Below the pieces are notes generated by a model that did not search any database, was not told the DNA's origin, and worked only from the letters and a program-made list of their open reading frames with translations. Positions 24,099 to 32,846 of a DNA stretch of 64,000 bases are shown in pieces. A program made the position numbers and the translations under genes. Source of the DNA: an uncultured Eubacterium sp. (GTDB lineage Bacteria; Bacillota; Clostridia; Oscillospirales; Acutalibacteraceae); contig CAJOHE010000009.1 in NCBI GenBank assembly GCA_905234495.1, positions 1 to 64,000 on the forward strand. Direction: 5' to 3'. Every line of letters starts with the position of its first letter. The stretch's first letter is position 1.

Positions 24099-25796
24099 TT
24101 ATTCCCGCGATTTGCTGTTTTTTCTGCTGACTGTCACAGCGCCGAAAACTACGATTGCCGCCGCAGCCGCACCGAGAACGATATAGAGAATATAGCTCTT
24201 GCTGTCCCTGTCCTTCGCCGCGCCCGTTGAGAGAGAAACCGGAATAGTAGTGGTTTCGGCCTCAAGGTCATTGTCGGCGTTTGTGCCGAAAGCCGTGCTG
24301 ACGTTATAGTAGCTGTCAAAGTCGGTTCTGTCGATGAAATCCGTTGAAAGAAGATTTGCTTCGCTGGTTGTGACCTCTGTCGAATACGCGCCCGTTACGG
24401 TTACGGTGTAATCACTGTCGCCTTCAATCACGGTCTCGCCGTTTGCAACAACCGTTACGGTGTTGCCGTCCTCGTCGATAATCTCGCCGCCGTCGGCTAA
24501 GTTGAGATTTGTTACTGTTGAATCGCCTGTTACTACCCACTTTGAGGACGCGTCGATATTCATTGTGATTGGTGATTCGGATGTGCTTGCAGCCGCCGAA
24601 TTATCGGTGATTGAAGCCGCACCCGTGTAGGTTGAATTTGAGATAACGTAGAAATCAAGCGAGCTGATTGTGTCAACCGAAATGTCGCCTGCAAGGTTTT
24701 CTTCCATAGCCGTGAAGGTTACGGTTGCGCCGTTGCTGCCCTCCGTGCCCCAGTTATTTGAGCTGTTGCCCTCAACCGTGAGAAGAGCCGCGCTGTCATA
24801 ATCGTAGTCAAGCACAGTATTGCTGAGAACTACGTTTGCAGTTGTGTTTGTGATATAGAACATTGAGCCGCTTTCGATAGCGCTTGTAAGGTTTGAGTTA
24901 ACCGCGTTAAAGGTTGCCGCCTCACCCGTCGTGCTCTCTGCGTCGCCCGATGTGGACTGATATATAATGATGCCGTTTGCAATAGGGTCGCTTGCTGTCT
25001 TGCCCGTGATTTCACTTGTGAGGTCCGAGTTATAGATAAGAACCGTGTTGAGTCCTTCCATTCCTGCAATCTGGCTGCCCGTTGCCGTACCCGTTACGTT
25101 GTCAACCTCGATGTCGCCGGTTGAATAAATCAGGGGCGAGCCCGAGCCTGCGGTTGTGAAGCTTGAATTTGTAACGGAAACGCTTCCGCCGCCGCGGTCG
25201 GTTGCAGTTGCGGCGCAGTGGTCGCCCTGGGTTGAGATTGTTGTCATATCGGCAATAATCGTACCGCCGTAGGTTGCGTCAAGTCCTCTTGAATTATCCG
25301 CAGAGGTTTTAATCGTATTATTATAGGAATACACCGTGCCGCTGTCGGTTGCAAATATCGCGTTGCTTCCCGTACTGTCGGCGTTTAAATCGCTGTCGCC
25401 GATATATGCCGTTGAGCCCTCGCCCACCGAAAGAAGAATGGAATTGATTCCGTAGAAGTTGCAGTTGTCGCCGTCTTCATCGCTTCCGCTCTTGTTGAGC
25501 ACCGAGGTCTGAATATCGAGCACACCTCCGTTTTGAGCTAATGCCGTGTTTGCATCGCTTTGGGTAGAGGAGAGTGTTTCACCGTTTGCCGATGCTTTTT
25601 CGCCGTCGGCGGTGAGGGTAGCGGAAAGTGTGCCCGAATAATCGTATGTCATCGTATCCGCTCCGCCGCCGCCACCGAAGCCGCCGCCACCGTCGGGCGG
25701 TGCTGAGGGGGGCGCCGCAAATGCGGATACCGTTGCTGTCAGACAAAGTATTGCCGAGATTATTACCGCAGTCATTCTGCTGATTTTCTTTTTCAT
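24099..25796 (-). CDS. secreted beta-helix surface protein with C-terminal membrane anchor
   Basis: A 565-aa protein. The ATG at 25796 has GGAG 8 bases upstream; the GTG at 25805 overlaps that site. A signal peptide ends near SAFAAPP, then a Gly-rich stretch (GGGGFGGGGG) follows. The large Ser/Thr/Asn-rich middle has repeated short beta-strand turns (SNAIFATDSGTVYSYNNTI, GGSVSVTNSSFTTAG), typical of a right-handed parallel beta-helix. The end is a single transmembrane helix (YILYIVLGAAAAAIVVFGA) with a short basic tail. No LPXTG motif is present. It is likely displayed on the cell surface, perhaps in adhesion or glycan binding. I cannot assign an enzyme activity. Confidence 0.75.
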   Translation of the reverse strand: MKKKISRMTAVIISAILCLTATVSAFAAPPSAPPDGGGGFGGGGGADTMTYDYSGTLSATLTADGEKASANGETLSSTQSDANTALAQNGGVLDIQTSVLNKSGSDEDGDNCNFYGINSILLSVGEGSTAYIGDSDLNADSTGSNAIFATDSGTVYSYNNTIKTSADNSRGLDATYGGTIIADMTTISTQGDHCAATATDRGGGSVSVTNSSFTTAGSGSPLIYSTGDIEVDNVTGTATGSQIAGMEGLNTVLIYNSDLTSEITGKTASDPIANGIIIYQSTSGDAESTTGEAATFNAVNSNLTSAIESGSMFYITNTTANVVLSNTVLDYDYDSAALLTVEGNSSNNWGTEGSNGATVTFTAMEENLAGDISVDTISSLDFYVISNSTYTGAASITDNSAAASTSESPITMNIDASSKWVVTGDSTVTNLNLADGGEIIDEDGNTVTVVANGETVIEGDSDYTVTVTGAYSTEVTTSEANLLSTDFIDRTDFDSYYNVSTAFGTNADNDLEAETTTIPVSLSTGAAKDRDSKSYILYIVLGAAAAAIVVFGAVTVSRKNSKSRE

Positions 25797-25930
25797 ATCT
25801 GTCACTCCGTTTCGGAAAATTTATCAATCGCTTTTGCTTTGATGAGTACATCTTAACCGATGAAAATGACGGGAATTTTGTTTTTCTGTGAAAAATTTAT
25901 TGAAATAATAAACAATTTTGCCCAAAAGTA

Positions 25931-25959
25931 TTGACAAATGTTTAACATATGAATATAAT
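25931..25959 (+). promoter_or_regulatory. promoter of the metal-efflux operon
   Basis: A consensus TTGACA (25931-25936) and TATAAT (25954-25959) are 17 bp apart, about 53 bp before the metallochaperone ATG. Confidence 0.85.
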
Positions 25960-25967
25960 TTCATATG
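25946..25967 (+). promoter_or_regulatory. palindromic operator over the -10 element (ArsR/SmtB-type candidate)
   Basis: Perfect 8-bp arms CATATGAA and TTCATATG flank the 6-bp TATAAT. A repressor bound here would block RNA polymerase. AT-rich palindromes of this kind are typical of ArsR/SmtB metal sensors such as CadC or CzrA. No such regulator gene lies in the window. Confidence 0.65.
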
Positions 25968-26011
25968 AACAGATGTTATTAATGTTTTCTGTTCAGAAGG
26001 AAGTAATTATT

Positions 26012-26230
26012 ATGAAGAAAATATATAAAGTAGAAGTTGACTGCCCTGCCTGCGCTTCAAAGATGGAAGAGGCAATCAGAAAAACAGACGGCGTTATTGA
26101 CGCGACGCTCAGCTTTATGACGCTGAAGCTCAGGGTTGAGTTTGCGGAAAACGCCGACGAAAAGGCTGTGATGAAAAGCGCTCTGAAGGCTTGCAGAAAA
26201 ATTGAAAGAGATTGCGAGATTTACTACTGA
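26012..26230 (+). CDS. heavy-metal-associated (HMA) domain protein
   Basis: A 72-aa single ferredoxin-like HMA domain with the metal site CPACASK (Cys11 and Cys14). The start at 26012 has AAGGAAG upstream; the frame opens 21 codons earlier without such a site. The protein would bind a soft or transition metal and could deliver it to the P-type ATPase whose gene begins 1 bp after this stop. The fact that the ATPase lacks its own N-terminal HMA domain fits a split arrangement. The metal is probably Zn or Cd, judging by the partner. Confidence 0.85.
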   Translation: MKKIYKVEVDCPACASKMEEAIRKTDGVIDATLSFMTLKLRVEFAENADEKAVMKSALKACRKIERDCEIYY

Positions 26231-26231
26231 T

Positions 26232-28106
26232 ATGACAAGAAAAAACAAAAAGGTATTAATAAGGATAATAGTAAGCATCATACTGCTTGCCGCGGTATTC
26301 GCCGTTTGCAGGCTTACGGTTCTTCCGCCGTGGGCTCAGGCTGTTTTATACCTCATCCCCTACCTTATAATAGGATATGATATATTAAAAGAGGCGCTGT
26401 TCGGTATTAAAAACGGTCAGGTTTTCGACGAAAACTTTCTTATGGCCGTTGCAACCGTCGGCGCATTTTGTTTGGGCGAATATCTTGAGGGTGCGGCGGT
26501 TATGCTCTTTTACCAGATAGGCGAGCTTTTTCAGAGCGTTGCCGTGGGCAAAAGCAGAAAGAGCATTTCAGACCTTATGGACATACGCCCCGACTATGCA
26601 AACATCGAGGTTGACGGAAGGATTGAGGAAGTGTTCCCCGACGAGGTCGAGGTTGGCAGCATCATCGTTGTCAATCCCGGCGAAAAGATTCCGATTGACG
26701 GAATTATCACCGAGGGAGAAACCGAGCTCAACACAAGCGCTCTCACAGGTGAAAGCCTTCCCGCAAGCGTTTCTGCGGGCGACGAGGTTATAAGCGGAAG
26801 CATCAACCTTTCGGGGCAGATAAGAGTTAAGACGACCAAGGAATTCGGCGAATCGACCGTTTCAAAGATACTTGACCTTGTTGAAAATTCGAGTATGAAA
26901 AAGTCGAGGTCGGAAAACTTCATCACAAAATTTGCGAAGTACTACACGCCCGTAGTCTGCGGCGGCGCGCTTCTTCTTGCACTTCTGCCACCCGTTATCA
27001 GGCTTGCGTTATCATACGAGCCCCTGTGGCAGCAGTGGATAATCAGAGCGCTGACGTTCCTCGTTATAAGCTGCCCGTGCGCGCTTGTTATCTCAATTCC
27101 GCTTAGCTTTTTCGGCGGTATAGGCTGCGCTTCCAAAAACGGCATACTCGTCAAGGGCTCAAACTATCTTGAAGCCCTTGCAAAGACGGGATACATCGTA
27201 TTTGACAAGACGGGCACGCTCACGAAGGGAAGCTTTGAGGTTACGGAAATACACACGGTAAACTGCGGTAAAGACGAGCTTCTCACGTATGCGGCATATG
27301 CGGAATCCGCATCAAGCCACCCCATTGCGGTGAGCATTAAAGAGGCTTACGGAAAGAGCATTGACACGGACAGAATCAGCGACGTAACGGAAATTGCGGG
27401 ACACGGCGTGTGCGCTAAGGTTGACGGACATTACATATATGCCGGAAACGCAAAGCATTTCAAGAATCTCGGCGTTGATATTGATGAAAACGAAAAGACC
27501 GCCACCGCGGTATATATCAGCGTTGACGGCGAATACAAGGGATATATAAGTATTGCGGACACGGTCAAGCCCACGTCGAAAAGCGCGATTGCATCGCTTA
27601 AAGCGGCGGGCATAAAAAAAGCCGTGATGCTCACGGGCGACAATGAACACGTTGCAAGGGCTATTGCGGATGAGGTCGGCATTGACGAGTACAAGGCTTC
27701 CCTGCTTCCCGCGCAGAAGGTCAGCGAGGTTGAAAGGCTTCTCGACGAGAAAAGCGAGGGCGACTGCCTTGCGTTTGTGGGCGACGGAATCAACGACGCG
27801 CCCGTGCTTTCAAGGGCGGACATAGGAATTGCGATGGGTGCCCTTGGCTCGGACGCGGCTATTGAAGCGGCGGATATCGTACTGATGGACGACAACCCCG
27901 AAAAGATTTCGCTTGCGATGAGGATTGCGGGCAAAACGCTCAAAATCGTTAAAGAGAACATTGCGTTCTCGCTTGCGGTAAAATTTTTCTGTCTTGTTCT
28001 CGGAGCGCTCGGAATTGCAAATATGTGGGTTGCCATTTTTGCCGATGTCGGCGTTATGGTAATCGCGGTTATAAACGCTACAAGGGCGTTGAAGATAAAA
28101 AAATAA
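26232..28106 (+). CDS. P1B-type Zn/Cd-transporting ATPase
   Basis: A 624-aa pump. The ATG at 26232 follows the HMA stop directly; an earlier ATG at 26202 lies inside the HMA gene. Motifs: TGES (172-175), the metal-binding membrane motif CPC in SCPCALVISIP (281-283), the phosphorylated Asp in DKTGT (Asp325), SSHP, and GDGINDAPVLSRADIGIAMG. The CPCALVIS form marks the ZntA/CadA group rather than copper pumps. It exports Zn2+, Cd2+ or Pb2+ from the cytoplasm. The N-terminal HMA domain usual in the family is supplied as a separate protein by the upstream gene. Confidence 0.93.
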   Translation: MTRKNKKVLIRIIVSIILLAAVFAVCRLTVLPPWAQAVLYLIPYLIIGYDILKEALFGIKNGQVFDENFLMAVATVGAFCLGEYLEGAAVMLFYQIGELFQSVAVGKSRKSISDLMDIRPDYANIEVDGRIEEVFPDEVEVGSIIVVNPGEKIPIDGIITEGETELNTSALTGESLPASVSAGDEVISGSINLSGQIRVKTTKEFGESTVSKILDLVENSSMKKSRSENFITKFAKYYTPVVCGGALLLALLPPVIRLALSYEPLWQQWIIRALTFLVISCPCALVISIPLSFFGGIGCASKNGILVKGSNYLEALAKTGYIVFDKTGTLTKGSFEVTEIHTVNCGKDELLTYAAYAESASSHPIAVSIKEAYGKSIDTDRISDVTEIAGHGVCAKVDGHYIYAGNAKHFKNLGVDIDENEKTATAVYISVDGEYKGYISIADTVKPTSKSAIASLKAAGIKKAVMLTGDNEHVARAIADEVGIDEYKASLLPAQKVSEVERLLDEKSEGDCLAFVGDGINDAPVLSRADIGIAMGALGSDAAIEAADIVLMDDNPEKISLAMRIAGKTLKIVKENIAFSLAVKFFCLVLGALGIANMWVAIFADVGVMVIAVINATRALKIKK

Positions 28107-28129
28107 AAGGTCGGAATTTCCGACCTTTT
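28105..28129. terminator. bidirectional terminator between convergent genes
   Basis: 10-bp arms (AAAAGGTCGG and its complement) with a 5-base loop. A T-rich tract follows on the plus strand, and the arm itself gives T on the minus strand. It serves the ATPase gene and the convergent membrane-protein gene. Confidence 0.85.
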
Positions 28130-28142
28130 GATTTTTTGATTA

Positions 28143-28529
28143 TTAATACATATAGTCAGCCATGCTTACGCCTGCTGCTGCCATAATACCTGCTATGATA
28201 CCTGCAAGTACGCCGCAGATTACACCCCAGATAATTGAAGCAATAATGTAGTTCTTCTTGCTCTTTGGAGTGTTGCCGCTTACAAGCCATACAATCCACA
28301 TGATAACGTTAACAAGCGGAATGCAGGAAACCAGGAAGAGTACAATCCATTCGCCGATGCCGACAACTTTCTTTGCCGGGTCGTCACCGAACTGATTGTA
28401 AACAACAGTCTGAGGCTGGGGTGCCTGATACTGAGGCTGCTGATACTGCGGCTGCGGTGCCTGGTACTGCGGAGCCTGATACTGAGGCTGCTGCGGGGTC
28501 TGATTGTTAGGGTAATAATTATTATCCAT
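28143..28529 (-). CDS. small membrane protein with Pro/Gln/Tyr-rich N-terminus
   Basis: A 128-aa protein. Residues 1-45 are low-complexity repeats (QAPQYQAPQPQYQ), followed by two hydrophobic segments (about 58-82 and 93-118, the second rich in Gly/Ala). The layout resembles small bacterial proteins with a disordered PQY-rich head and a two-helix membrane tail. The function is unknown. The repeat style echoes the tails in the SPFH and DUF4428 proteins at 20-22 kb, so they may act on the same membrane machinery. Confidence 0.75.
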   Translation of the reverse strand: MDNNYYPNNQTPQQPQYQAPQYQAPQPQYQQPQYQAPQPQTVVYNQFGDDPAKKVVGIGEWIVLFLVSCIPLVNVIMWIVWLVSGNTPKSKKNYIIASIIWGVICGVLAGIIAGIMAAAGVSMADYMY

Positions 28530-28559
28530 TTCTATTCTCCTTTTTAATTTGTTAATTAA

Positions 28560-28588
28560 AATATATCACATATAAAAAAACTTGTCAA
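28560..28588 (-). promoter_or_regulatory. promoter of the Pro/Gln-rich membrane protein gene
   Basis: TTGACA (28588-28583) and TATATT (28565-28560), 17 bp apart, about 30 bp before the ATG. Confidence 0.75.
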
Positions 28589-28592
28589 TCTA

Positions 28593-28621
28593 TTGAAATA
28601 AACATTAAGTCAATATATAAT
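28593..28621 (+). promoter_or_regulatory. promoter of the 116-aa protein gene
   Basis: TTGAAA (28593-28598) and TATAAT (28616-28621), 17 bp apart. It is divergent from the minus-strand promoter at 28560-28588, with the two -35 elements only 4 bp apart. Confidence 0.8.
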
Positions 28622-28656
28622 ATAATGGACAATTATTTATTATGGGGGACACCGTT

Positions 28657-29007
28657 ATGAACAGAGAAGACAAACTCGCTCTTTCAACTCAGGCAATCGC
28701 CGCTTCAAGCTCGTGCAAGGAATTTAAGGAAGCCGCGCAGAATTACATCGACGCGCTTGACACCGAAAACGAAGCGCAGGCTGCGAAGGCTCTCGTTGCA
28801 GAGGCTGAGGAAGATATCAACACAATCGACGACACCATAGCGTTTCTCGGCTCTGATTTTGCAGCCGAGCTTCTTGGCGCTGAAAGAGCGGCGCAGATGC
28901 TTGAACACTCAATGCAGCTCAAGGCTGACGGCGCGATTTACTGCGACTGCCCCGGATGCGTTGCAGCAAAGGAAATAATCAACTTAAAGGCAGAAATTCT
29001 CAACTGA
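28657..29007 (+). CDS. small helical protein with a C-terminal Cys pair motif
   Basis: A 116-aa soluble, acidic, helical protein. The ATG at 28657 has GGGGGA upstream; the ATG at 28642 lies before that site. The end carries YCDCPGCVAAKEI. Clostridia homologues with the YCDCPAC motif are often named heat-shock protein Hsp90 in databases, as I remember. That name is not supported: no GHKL ATPase motif is present. Three cysteines could bind metal. The real role is unknown. Confidence 0.75.
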   Translation: MNREDKLALSTQAIAASSSCKEFKEAAQNYIDALDTENEAQAAKALVAEAEEDINTIDDTIAFLGSDFAAELLGAERAAQMLEHSMQLKADGAIYCDCPGCVAAKEIINLKAEILN

Positions 29008-29039
29008 CACAAACCAATTAACCAAAGGCAGGATACAGT

Positions 29040-30620
29040 ATGTCATACACCTCGTTTTCGTTTATACTGATATTTTTTGCAATAACATATATACTGCACT
29101 CGGTTATGCCGCAGAAATACAAGTGGCTTGTGCTTTTTGCAGGCTCGTGGTCGTTTTACATCATCTCGACCAAGGGTCATATTATCCCCTTGCTTATTTC
29201 CACGGTTGCGATATGGATAACGGGGCTTAACATACAGAGACTTGCCGACGAGTTCAAAGAGAAAAGGAAGGGACTTGAGAAAGCCGAGAGAAAGGCGCTC
29301 AAGGAAAAATACAACAAAAAGAAACGGGTATTCGTCCTCATCGGCATACTCGTTCCCCTTTCGCTTTTACTCTTTCTGAAGTACTGCAATTTCTTTACGG
29401 GAACGGTCAACGGAATATTCGGCACAGCTATTCCCGAGCTCTCGCTCGTTCACCCGATGGGACTGTCGTTTTACACCCTGCAGGCAATCAGCTATATCGC
29501 CGACGTAAACGCGGGCAAGGTGAAAGCCGAGAAAAACCCGTTCAGGATTTCGCTCTATCTGTCGTTTATGCTGACGGTTGTGGAAGGCCCTATCGCGAGA
29601 TTTGACAGCTTCGGCGTACAGCTCTGGAACAGCAAGAGAGTTGAGCGAAAGGACTTTGACTACGGCGTTCAGCTCATCCTTCTCGGCTTTTTCAAAAAGG
29701 TCGTAATGGCTGACAGGGTAAGCGGACTGTGCGACGAGATTTTCGGCAATTTCGACGACCATCTTGCAGACGGCGGTCTTCTTATCGTGATTGCTATCGT
29801 GTTCTACACAATTCAGCTTTACTGCGATTTCTCGGGCATTATGGACGTTGTGACCGGTATGGGCAAGCTTATGGGACTTGAGCTTCCCAAAAACTTTGAG
29901 CAGCCGTTTTTCGCAATATCAATCAACAATTTCTGGCAGAGGTGGCACATCTCTCTCGGTCAGTGGCTGAGGGATTACATCTTCTACCCCATTTCCCTTT
30001 CAAAGCCGTTTATGAAGCTTTCGAAATCGACAAGAAAGAAGCTCACGCCGTATTATGCTACGCTCATTCCGTCGGCAAGCGCGCTCTTTTTCGTCTGGTT
30101 TGCAAACGGCTTCTGGCACGGCGCAAGCTGGAAATACATCTGCTACGGACTTTACTACTACGTCCTGATGCTCATAGGAATGCTCTTTGAGCCGCTCTTT
30201 GAAAAGATTCGCAAGACGTTCAAGCTAAGAAAAGAGAGCCTTCCCTACAGAATTTTCCAAATACTGAGAACCGACGTTATAGTAGCGGTCGGAATGTTCC
30301 TCTTCAGGGCTGAAAGCCTTTCGGCGTTCTTTAAAATGTTCAGGGCGATATTCACCTCATTCAGCGTATCCGCCGCGATTGAGCAGGGCGGAAAATACGG
30401 CATAGGGGTTAAGGATTTGCTCGTGATTTTCATGGGAGTTGTGTTCCTCTTTGCAATATCGCTTTTAAGAGAAATGAAGTTCAACCTTGCGGAAAGAATA
30501 ACAAATCTTCCCGCTTTTGTGAAGTTTATCCTTCACGTTCTGGCACTTATGATTATAATCATCCTCGGCGCTTACGGCGAGGGCTACGGCATCAAGGACT
30601 TGATTTATGCGGGGTTCTGA
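29040..30620 (+). CDS. MBOAT-family O-acyltransferase (AlgI/DltB-like)
   Basis: A 526-aa polytopic membrane protein with about ten hydrophobic segments. The family motif WQRWHISLGQWLRDYIFYP and the putative catalytic His in FVWFANGFWHGASWKY are present. Such proteins move acetyl or other acyl groups across the membrane onto an extracellular polymer. The gene overlaps no neighbour and is followed after 1 bp by an SGNH-type gene, the classic pair for polysaccharide or teichoic-acid O-acylation. The polymer cannot be told from the window, since no other exopolysaccharide gene is next to it. Confidence 0.9.
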   Translation: MSYTSFSFILIFFAITYILHSVMPQKYKWLVLFAGSWSFYIISTKGHIIPLLISTVAIWITGLNIQRLADEFKEKRKGLEKAERKALKEKYNKKKRVFVLIGILVPLSLLLFLKYCNFFTGTVNGIFGTAIPELSLVHPMGLSFYTLQAISYIADVNAGKVKAEKNPFRISLYLSFMLTVVEGPIARFDSFGVQLWNSKRVERKDFDYGVQLILLGFFKKVVMADRVSGLCDEIFGNFDDHLADGGLLIVIAIVFYTIQLYCDFSGIMDVVTGMGKLMGLELPKNFEQPFFAISINNFWQRWHISLGQWLRDYIFYPISLSKPFMKLSKSTRKKLTPYYATLIPSASALFFVWFANGFWHGASWKYICYGLYYYVLMLIGMLFEPLFEKIRKTFKLRKESLPYRIFQILRTDVIVAVGMFLFRAESLSAFFKMFRAIFTSFSVSAAIEQGGKYGIGVKDLLVIFMGVVFLFAISLLREMKFNLAERITNLPAFVKFILHVLALMIIIILGAYGEGYGIKDLIYAGF

Positions 30621-30621
30621 T

Positions 30622-31728
30622 ATGGATAAAAAAGAAAACAAAAACAATATATCTTTTATGTGGCTTCGCTTTGTGCCCGTGCTGCTCGTGATTGCGATAA
30701 TCGTAAGCGTGCTGTCCGTGGGTCCGTTTTCAAAGGAAAGGGCGACGACGTACAAGAATCACTACAATCCTGCGTACGATTTCACCCTCGAGCCCGAAAA
30801 CACGGTCGACATCCTCTGCATCGGTTCAAGCAATCTCTTTACGGCGTTTTCACCGGCGTACGTTTTTGAAAACTACGGCTACACCGCCTGCAACATCGGT
30901 ATGAGCTACCAGACCTCGGTGCGTTCCTACACGTTTCTGACCGAGTTTCTTGAAACGCAGAGCCCTAAGGTTTTGCTTCTTGACACGGATATGCTCTATG
31001 AGCACTTCCCCTCAGCCAGCGCTATGAAGGCGATTGACGAGGGAAAAGAGCCGAACGCTTACGATACTCTTAGGGCAAAGCAGGAAAAGCTCTTCAGCAC
31101 CTTTTCCGACGCGAGATTTTCAGATATAATATCGTCCCGCTTTCCGCTCTTCCAGACAAACGGCCACTGGAAGCACTGGTGGGAATTTCTTCCGAAGGCT
31201 TTCATCAGCTCTTACACCGACGAGGTTCCCTATCCCTGCGAGCACGGTTTCAAATACAAGGGCGAGGTTGTTGCGGCAAAGAAGAGCCCCTATTTCACCG
31301 AGAGCGACAAGGTTGAGGAAATAGACTACGAGTACGCGCTCTACTATCAGAAAATTCTTGATTTGTGCAAGGAAAAGGGCATCGCGGTTTACCTTGTTGA
31401 GACGCCGACCGTAAGGTCATGGTCGTCGCAGAGGCACAACGCGGTCATTGAGATTGCCGAGGCAAACGGCGTTGAGTTCATTGATTTCAACTATATTGAC
31501 AAAGGAATCGACATCAATCTGAAAACAGATTTTGCAGACGGCAAAAACCACCTCAACTACGCAGGCGCAGAGAAGGTTTCGGCTTATCTCGCCGACAGGC
31601 TTACGGCAGAGGTTGAGCTCACCGACCACAGGGGCGACGAGAGCTATGACTACTTCGCGCAGAGCGTTGACAAATTCAAGGATAAATACATCTACAATCC
31701 TCAGCCCGAGGAAGACGATAACGAATAA
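30622..31728 (+). CDS. membrane-anchored SGNH/AlgJ-like acyl-transfer partner
   Basis: A 368-aa protein. The ATG at 30622 lies 1 bp after the MBOAT stop. An N-terminal hydrophobic anchor (FVPVLLVIAIIVSVLSVG) is followed by an SGNH-like fold outside the cell: block I CIGSSNLFT (Ser nucleophile), block V DGKNHLNYAGAEK with the Asp/His pair. A charged C-terminal tail ends the protein. AlgJ/PatB-type enzymes take the acyl group from the MBOAT partner and place it on the polymer. I infer this pairing from adjacency and fold. Confidence 0.85.
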   Translation: MDKKENKNNISFMWLRFVPVLLVIAIIVSVLSVGPFSKERATTYKNHYNPAYDFTLEPENTVDILCIGSSNLFTAFSPAYVFENYGYTACNIGMSYQTSVRSYTFLTEFLETQSPKVLLLDTDMLYEHFPSASAMKAIDEGKEPNAYDTLRAKQEKLFSTFSDARFSDIISSRFPLFQTNGHWKHWWEFLPKAFISSYTDEVPYPCEHGFKYKGEVVAAKKSPYFTESDKVEEIDYEYALYYQKILDLCKEKGIAVYLVETPTVRSWSSQRHNAVIEIAEANGVEFIDFNYIDKGIDINLKTDFADGKNHLNYAGAEKVSAYLADRLTAEVELTDHRGDESYDYFAQSVDKFKDKYIYNPQPEEDDNE

Positions 31729-31755
31729 AAGAAGGCAGCTTAAAACTGCCTTCTT
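31729..31755. terminator. bidirectional terminator
   Basis: 10-bp arms (AAGAAGGCAG and its complement) with a 7-base loop and a T-run on the plus strand. It lies between the convergent SGNH and GNAT genes. Confidence 0.85.
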
Positions 31756-31756
31756 T

Positions 31757-32302
31757 TTATAATTTCAGAAGCATATAAACAAGTTCCTGATAACCGCTTG
31801 TTTTTGAATTGAAGCCCGAGGGGTTGCGCCCGAATTCGGTGAACCCGAGGCTTTTATAAAGGGCTATGGCTCTTTCGTTGTCAGCTACGACGTCAAGCTC
31901 AAGCTGAGAATATCCCGCGTCCTTAGCGCAGCTGATACACGCATGAGTGAGCGCCTTTCCGAGCCCGAGCCCCCAGTATTCTCTGAGAACGCTTATGCCG
32001 AATTCAGCCCTGTGCCTGACCTTGTACTTTTTGCCGATTGCGCCTATTCCCGCGGTTGCGACAATCTTTCCGTCAAGCTCGGCGATGATTTCAATCTCAT
32101 TTTCGCTGTCGGTTTTTTCCTGAAGAAACTTTCCTTCCTCTTCGGAATTGTAGCTGTTTTCCTCTGGATAGGAAAGCAGGAAGTCCGTTTCCTCGTGGGT
32201 CTTAATAAAAATTTCAAAAACGGCTGCGCCGTCGGACATATCGCCGTTTCTGAGAACGGCTTCCCTGCCGTCTTTGAGCGTAATTTTTTCAAAATATTTC
32301 AT
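31757..32302 (-). CDS. GNAT-family N-acetyltransferase
   Basis: A 181-aa protein with the GNAT fold. Motif A is visible as EFGISVLREYWGLGLGKALTHACIS (acetyl-CoA pyrophosphate loop) and motif B as LELDVVADNERAIALYKSLGFTEFG. Acetyl-CoA-dependent acetylation of an amine is expected; the substrate is unknown, though the sequence resembles RimJ/RimL- or YhhY-type enzymes. It lies 3 bp downstream of the editing-protein gene and is probably in the same transcript. Confidence 0.85.
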   Translation of the reverse strand: MKYFEKITLKDGREAVLRNGDMSDGAAVFEIFIKTHEETDFLLSYPEENSYNSEEEGKFLQEKTDSENEIEIIAELDGKIVATAGIGAIGKKYKVRHRAEFGISVLREYWGLGLGKALTHACISCAKDAGYSQLELDVVADNERAIALYKSLGFTEFGRNPSGFNSKTSGYQELVYMLLKL

Positions 32303-32305
32303 ATT

Positions 32306-32845
32306 TTAAACCTCTATGTATGTGGGCTTGTGCTTTGTGAACGGGATGTATTTACTTATTAAATCGTCAAGCTTTATGCGCATATAGCCCGTTGTGGTGC
32401 TGTCGGTGCAGCCGAAATATTCATAGCTCATAATCTCTTTGTCGATGACGAGGCGAATCTCGTTTTCGCTGTCGAGAAAGAGAGTTAAAACAGTTGTTGC
32501 GCCGACCTCGACGCCGAGCATATCGAAAAGCATATCGGCGGGTGCAAACGACACGCGCGAAACCTCGAGCGCTCTGCCGAAATCCTTTGTAACGAAGGGC
32601 TTATCCCCCGCCGTTATAAAGAGATAGAACGCAGTTTTCTGCCTGTTGCAGAGAAGCAGGGTTTTGACGGTTTTAACGTCGAGCCTTGCGTCAATCGCCT
32701 CGCACGCTTCCATGGTCACGGCGGGCTCGTTGTCCACGCGCTCAAACGGAATTTCAAGCGCGTTGAGATTATCATAGACCTGCTTTTGCAAATCGGTTCT
32801 GTACTCGGTCGGGCTATATGTTTTAACTTCGCTTACTTTAATCAT
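32306..32845 (-). CDS. prolyl-tRNA editing protein (ProX/PrdX-type, YbaK domain)
   Basis: A 179-aa protein. The ATG at 32845 has AGGAG 7 bases upstream, while the open frame upstream belongs to the next gene. YbaK/aaRS-associated domain features are TVKTLLLCNRQKTAFYLFI, AGDKPFVTKDFGRALEVSRVSF and a C-terminal IPFTKHKPTYIEV. Family members hydrolyse mischarged tRNA-Pro (for example Ala-tRNA-Pro) in trans. The length suits a free-standing PrdX-like editor. It starts 1 bp after the acetyltransferase gene. Confidence 0.88.
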   Translation of the reverse strand: MIKVSEVKTYSPTEYRTDLQKQVYDNLNALEIPFERVDNEPAVTMEACEAIDARLDVKTVKTLLLCNRQKTAFYLFITAGDKPFVTKDFGRALEVSRVSFAPADMLFDMLGVEVGATTVLTLFLDSENEIRLVIDKEIMSYEYFGCTDSTTTGYMRIKLDDLISKYIPFTKHKPTYIEV

Positions 32846-32846
32846 A

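Noticed and set aside
28657..29007. Hsp90 chaperone name
   Set aside because: The protein is 116 aa and has no GHKL ATPase motifs. The name appears to be a propagated misannotation.
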